Shown here one piece after another: positions 4,832 to 6,107 of a stretch of DNA of 6,107 nucleotides. The notes under the pieces are model-generated. The model was given only the letters and a program-made list of their open reading frames with translations. It did not search any database and had not been told where the DNA came from. Made by a program: the position numbers and the translations under genes. The DNA is from an uncultured Ilumatobacter sp. (GTDB taxonomy: Bacteria > Actinomycetota > Acidimicrobiia > Acidimicrobiales > Ilumatobacteraceae): the NCBI GenBank assembly GCA_937891565.1, contig CALAHA010000388.1:1-6107 (forward strand), in the 5' to 3' direction. How positions within the stretch are numbered: the stretch's first letter is position 1; each line of letters begins with the position of its first letter.

Positions 4832-5095
4832 GTGCAGTTGGTTCCATCACAGCCCGATTCATTTGAGTGGCGCAGTAAGGCCGCCTGTCAAGGCGACATG
4901 GGCAACGCGTTCTACCCTCCGCTCCGCTCCGAGAAGCGCTCAATCAAAGCCGCTCGCGAGAAACGAGCCAAGATGGTCTGCGCACAATGCGTGGTTCGCG
5001 AGAACTGCCTCGAACAAGCGCTTGCCCACGGCGAACGCTTCGGCATCTGGGGCGGCCTCACCGATCTCGAACGGAAGCACCTCCGAGCCAGCTAA
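4832..5095 (+). CDS. WhiB-family iron-sulfur transcriptional regulator
   Basis: 87 residues from the GTG at 4832. The four cluster cysteines are C19, C50, C53 and C59 (CxxCx5C after a distant first Cys). The WhiB turn GIWGGLT (71-77) follows, then a basic C-terminus (ERKHLRAS). The N-terminal FEWRSKAAC and FYPP motifs are standard. WhiB proteins bind a [4Fe-4S] cluster sensitive to O2 or NO and commonly bind the primary sigma factor to control transcription. Which WhiB subtype this is cannot be decided from sequence alone; its distance of about 1.5 kb from BagA/BagB-type genes recalls whiB4 in Mycobacterium. In-frame GTGs at 4823 and 4826 would add 2-3 residues, but they overlap the -10 and none has an SD. 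It is convergent with selB, 32 bp away. Confidence 0.93.
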   Translation: MQLVPSQPDSFEWRSKAACQGDMGNAFYPPLRSEKRSIKAAREKRAKMVCAQCVVRENCLEQALAHGERFGIWGGLTDLERKHLRAS

Positions 5096-5097
5096 CT

Positions 5098-5126
5098 GGT
5101 CACACCGTGTGAGGCACAGTGCGACC
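5098..5126. terminator. Possible bidirectional terminator between whiB and selB
   Basis: GGTCACAC (5098-5105) pairs with GTGCGACC (5119-5126) with one A-C mismatch, closing a 13-nt loop. An alternative smaller hairpin TCAC/GTGA (5100-5112) exists inside. It fills almost the whole 32-bp gap between two convergent stop codons. No T-tract follows on either strand, so termination efficiency is uncertain. Confidence 0.4.
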
Positions 5127-5127
5127 G

Positions 5128-6107
5128 CTACACCGGAGGAAGCCGTGGGCCGCCAATACGGACGTCTTCGCGGCGCCGCGTGACCCCGCGAGCGTCGAGT
5201 TCAGCAACGAGTGGCAGCACGTACTTGCGGCTTGCTCCGGTCGCGTCGCGGAACTGGGCCACAGTGAAGCCGTCTACATGTTCGGCGAGAAGTTCTGCAG
5301 CGACGTAGCCCGCTGCCTCAATCGCATCCCGGTGGAAACCAATCCCATCACGCTGAATGACGTGGCCACGCCGAACCAGTTCGCGCAGGTCATTGCGGTC
5401 GACGTCGGCGAGTGAAGGTGGCATGAATCCGCCGCCCAGCAACTCCGCCAGCACCGGGTGATCCTCGTACGGATCAATTGCATCCGCAGGCTGGGCGAGG
5501 CCGGCCGTAACAACGACCTCGTCGAGGGTTGGGAGTATCGCCCGCTCACGATCGTCGAATGCTGCGAGGTCGACGCCTGTCGGGCCAGCCTCTTCCACCC
5601 GGGCAATGATCATCGCGGTCAGTTCTGCGAGCGACTCGGGCGACGTGACCCATTCACCGATCACTGGATCGACGACCTCACCGGTGAGTTGCTCGATTTC
5701 GTCGATCGTCAGCCATCCGTGCTCGCTCACCAATCGATCGATACTGCGGTCGGGTGCGGCACGAGACGCACGCAGCACAGGATCGATGTCGAGCACTTCT
5801 CCCCCACCAATTGTCTCGTCACGACCGGATTCACGCAGGACAAAACGATCACCTGGCAAGAGCGGAACTGCTGCCGGGAGAAACAGCCTGACCGCGCCGG
5901 TGCTTCCGGGCGACAATTCTTCAACGCCGAGCACGCGCAGCTTGACTGCGTACTCACCAGAACCGATGTAGGCGACGTACGCACCACGACGTGACACATC
6001 ATGATCGAGTGCATCGAGCACGCGCAGCGAAGCGTCGAATCGACTGGTGAGCCGCCAACGATCAGGTTCGATCACTGCGTCGCCGCGCTTCAGGTCGTTG
6101 TGGTCGA
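5128..6107 (-). CDS. selB: Selenocysteine-specific elongation factor SelB, C-terminal part (5' truncated by window edge)
   Basis: 325 residues are visible; the frame stays open to the right edge (DHNDLKRGDAVIEPDRW), so the GTPase domain lies beyond the window. Residues 1-106 form the third beta-barrel of SelB, ending in PGDRFVLRES and TIGGGEVLD, where the GGG motif is typical. Winged-helix domains follow. The last (about 278-320) carries TVAQFRDATGASRKYVLPL and AELDARGVTRR, the SelB WH4 signature (SRK...lD..G.TrR) that binds the SECIS RNA hairpin. SelB delivers Sec-tRNA to in-frame UGA codons on the ribosome. No selA, selC, selD or selenoprotein gene is seen in this window. An internal GTG at 6075 is not a start. 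It ends 32 bp from the convergent whiB stop. Confidence 0.9.
   Translation of the reverse strand, partial: DHNDLKRGDAVIEPDRWRLTSRFDASLRVLDALDHDVSRRGAYVAYIGSGEYAVKLRVLGVEELSPGSTGAVRLFLPAAVPLLPGDRFVLRESGRDETIGGGEVLDIDPVLRASRAAPDRSIDRLVSEHGWLTIDEIEQLTGEVVDPVIGEWVTSPESLAELTAMIIARVEEAGPTGVDLAAFDDRERAILPTLDEVVVTAGLAQPADAIDPYEDHPVLAELLGGGFMPPSLADVDRNDLRELVRRGHVIQRDGIGFHRDAIEAAGYVAAELLAEHVDGFTVAQFRDATGASRKYVLPLVAELDARGVTRRREDVRIGGPRLPPV

Noticed and set aside
5458..5994. 178-aa plus-strand open frame opposite selB
   Set aside because: It lies wholly antisense to conserved SelB domains, with no motif and no start signal.
1..6107. Mobile element, phage, CRISPR array or attachment site at the tRNA gene
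   Set aside because: No transposase, integrase, regular repeat array or duplicated tRNA 3' end was found. The tRNA is intact and followed by its terminator.

Overview
The window looks like an actinobacterial chromosome segment, probably from the Acidimicrobiia side of the phylum. It is GC-rich, encodes a WhiB iron-sulfur protein (a family confined to Actinobacteria and their phages), and carries a paired ArsA/Get3-like ATPase locus of the mycobacterial BagA/BagB (Rv3679/Rv3680) kind. No mobile element, CRISPR array or sign of recent transfer was seen. The class-level placement is an inference from gene content.

Layout, left to right. Bases 1-249 are the 3' end of an RDD-family membrane protein (+). 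It converges on a 92-residue MazG-like pyrophosphohydrolase (288-566, -), and a 14-bp perfect hairpin (255-290) between them contains the MazG-like stop codon. A minus-strand block follows: tRNA-Pro(CGG) with encoded CCA (646-722) and its own terminator (602-643), then a single-domain receiver protein (738-1199), a BagB-like ATPase (1291-2391) and a BagA-like ATPase (2384-3337). The two ATPase genes overlap by 8 bp. Two bases separate the BagA-like start from a divergent NfeD-family membrane protein (3340-4770, +) with a degenerate ClpP-like domain. A WhiB gene (+, ends 5095) comes next and converges on the 3' part of selB (5128-6107, -), which runs off the right edge.

How it may work together. 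The two ATPases should form a heteromeric Get3/ArsA-like complex. One subunit has the dimer-spanning signature lysine and the other has Ser in its place, an asymmetry I also recall in the mycobacterial pair. A WhiB gene close to this pair is also recalled from Mycobacterium tuberculosis (whiB4 next to Rv3679-Rv3680). Here an NfeD-like membrane protein lies between, and a receiver gene plus a tRNA lie downstream. A functional link among these genes (membrane-protein targeting, envelope or redox stress) is inference. SelB indicates that the organism decodes UGA as selenocysteine.

Regulatory pattern. Four protein genes (MazG-like, receiver, BagA-like, WhiB) have a TAnnnT hexamer 6-8 nt before a plausible start codon and no good Shine-Dalgarno, which suggests leaderless mRNAs. 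NfeD instead has a strong GGAGG before a TTG start. The putative -10 regions of the receiver gene and of tRNA-Pro share 10 of 11 bases.
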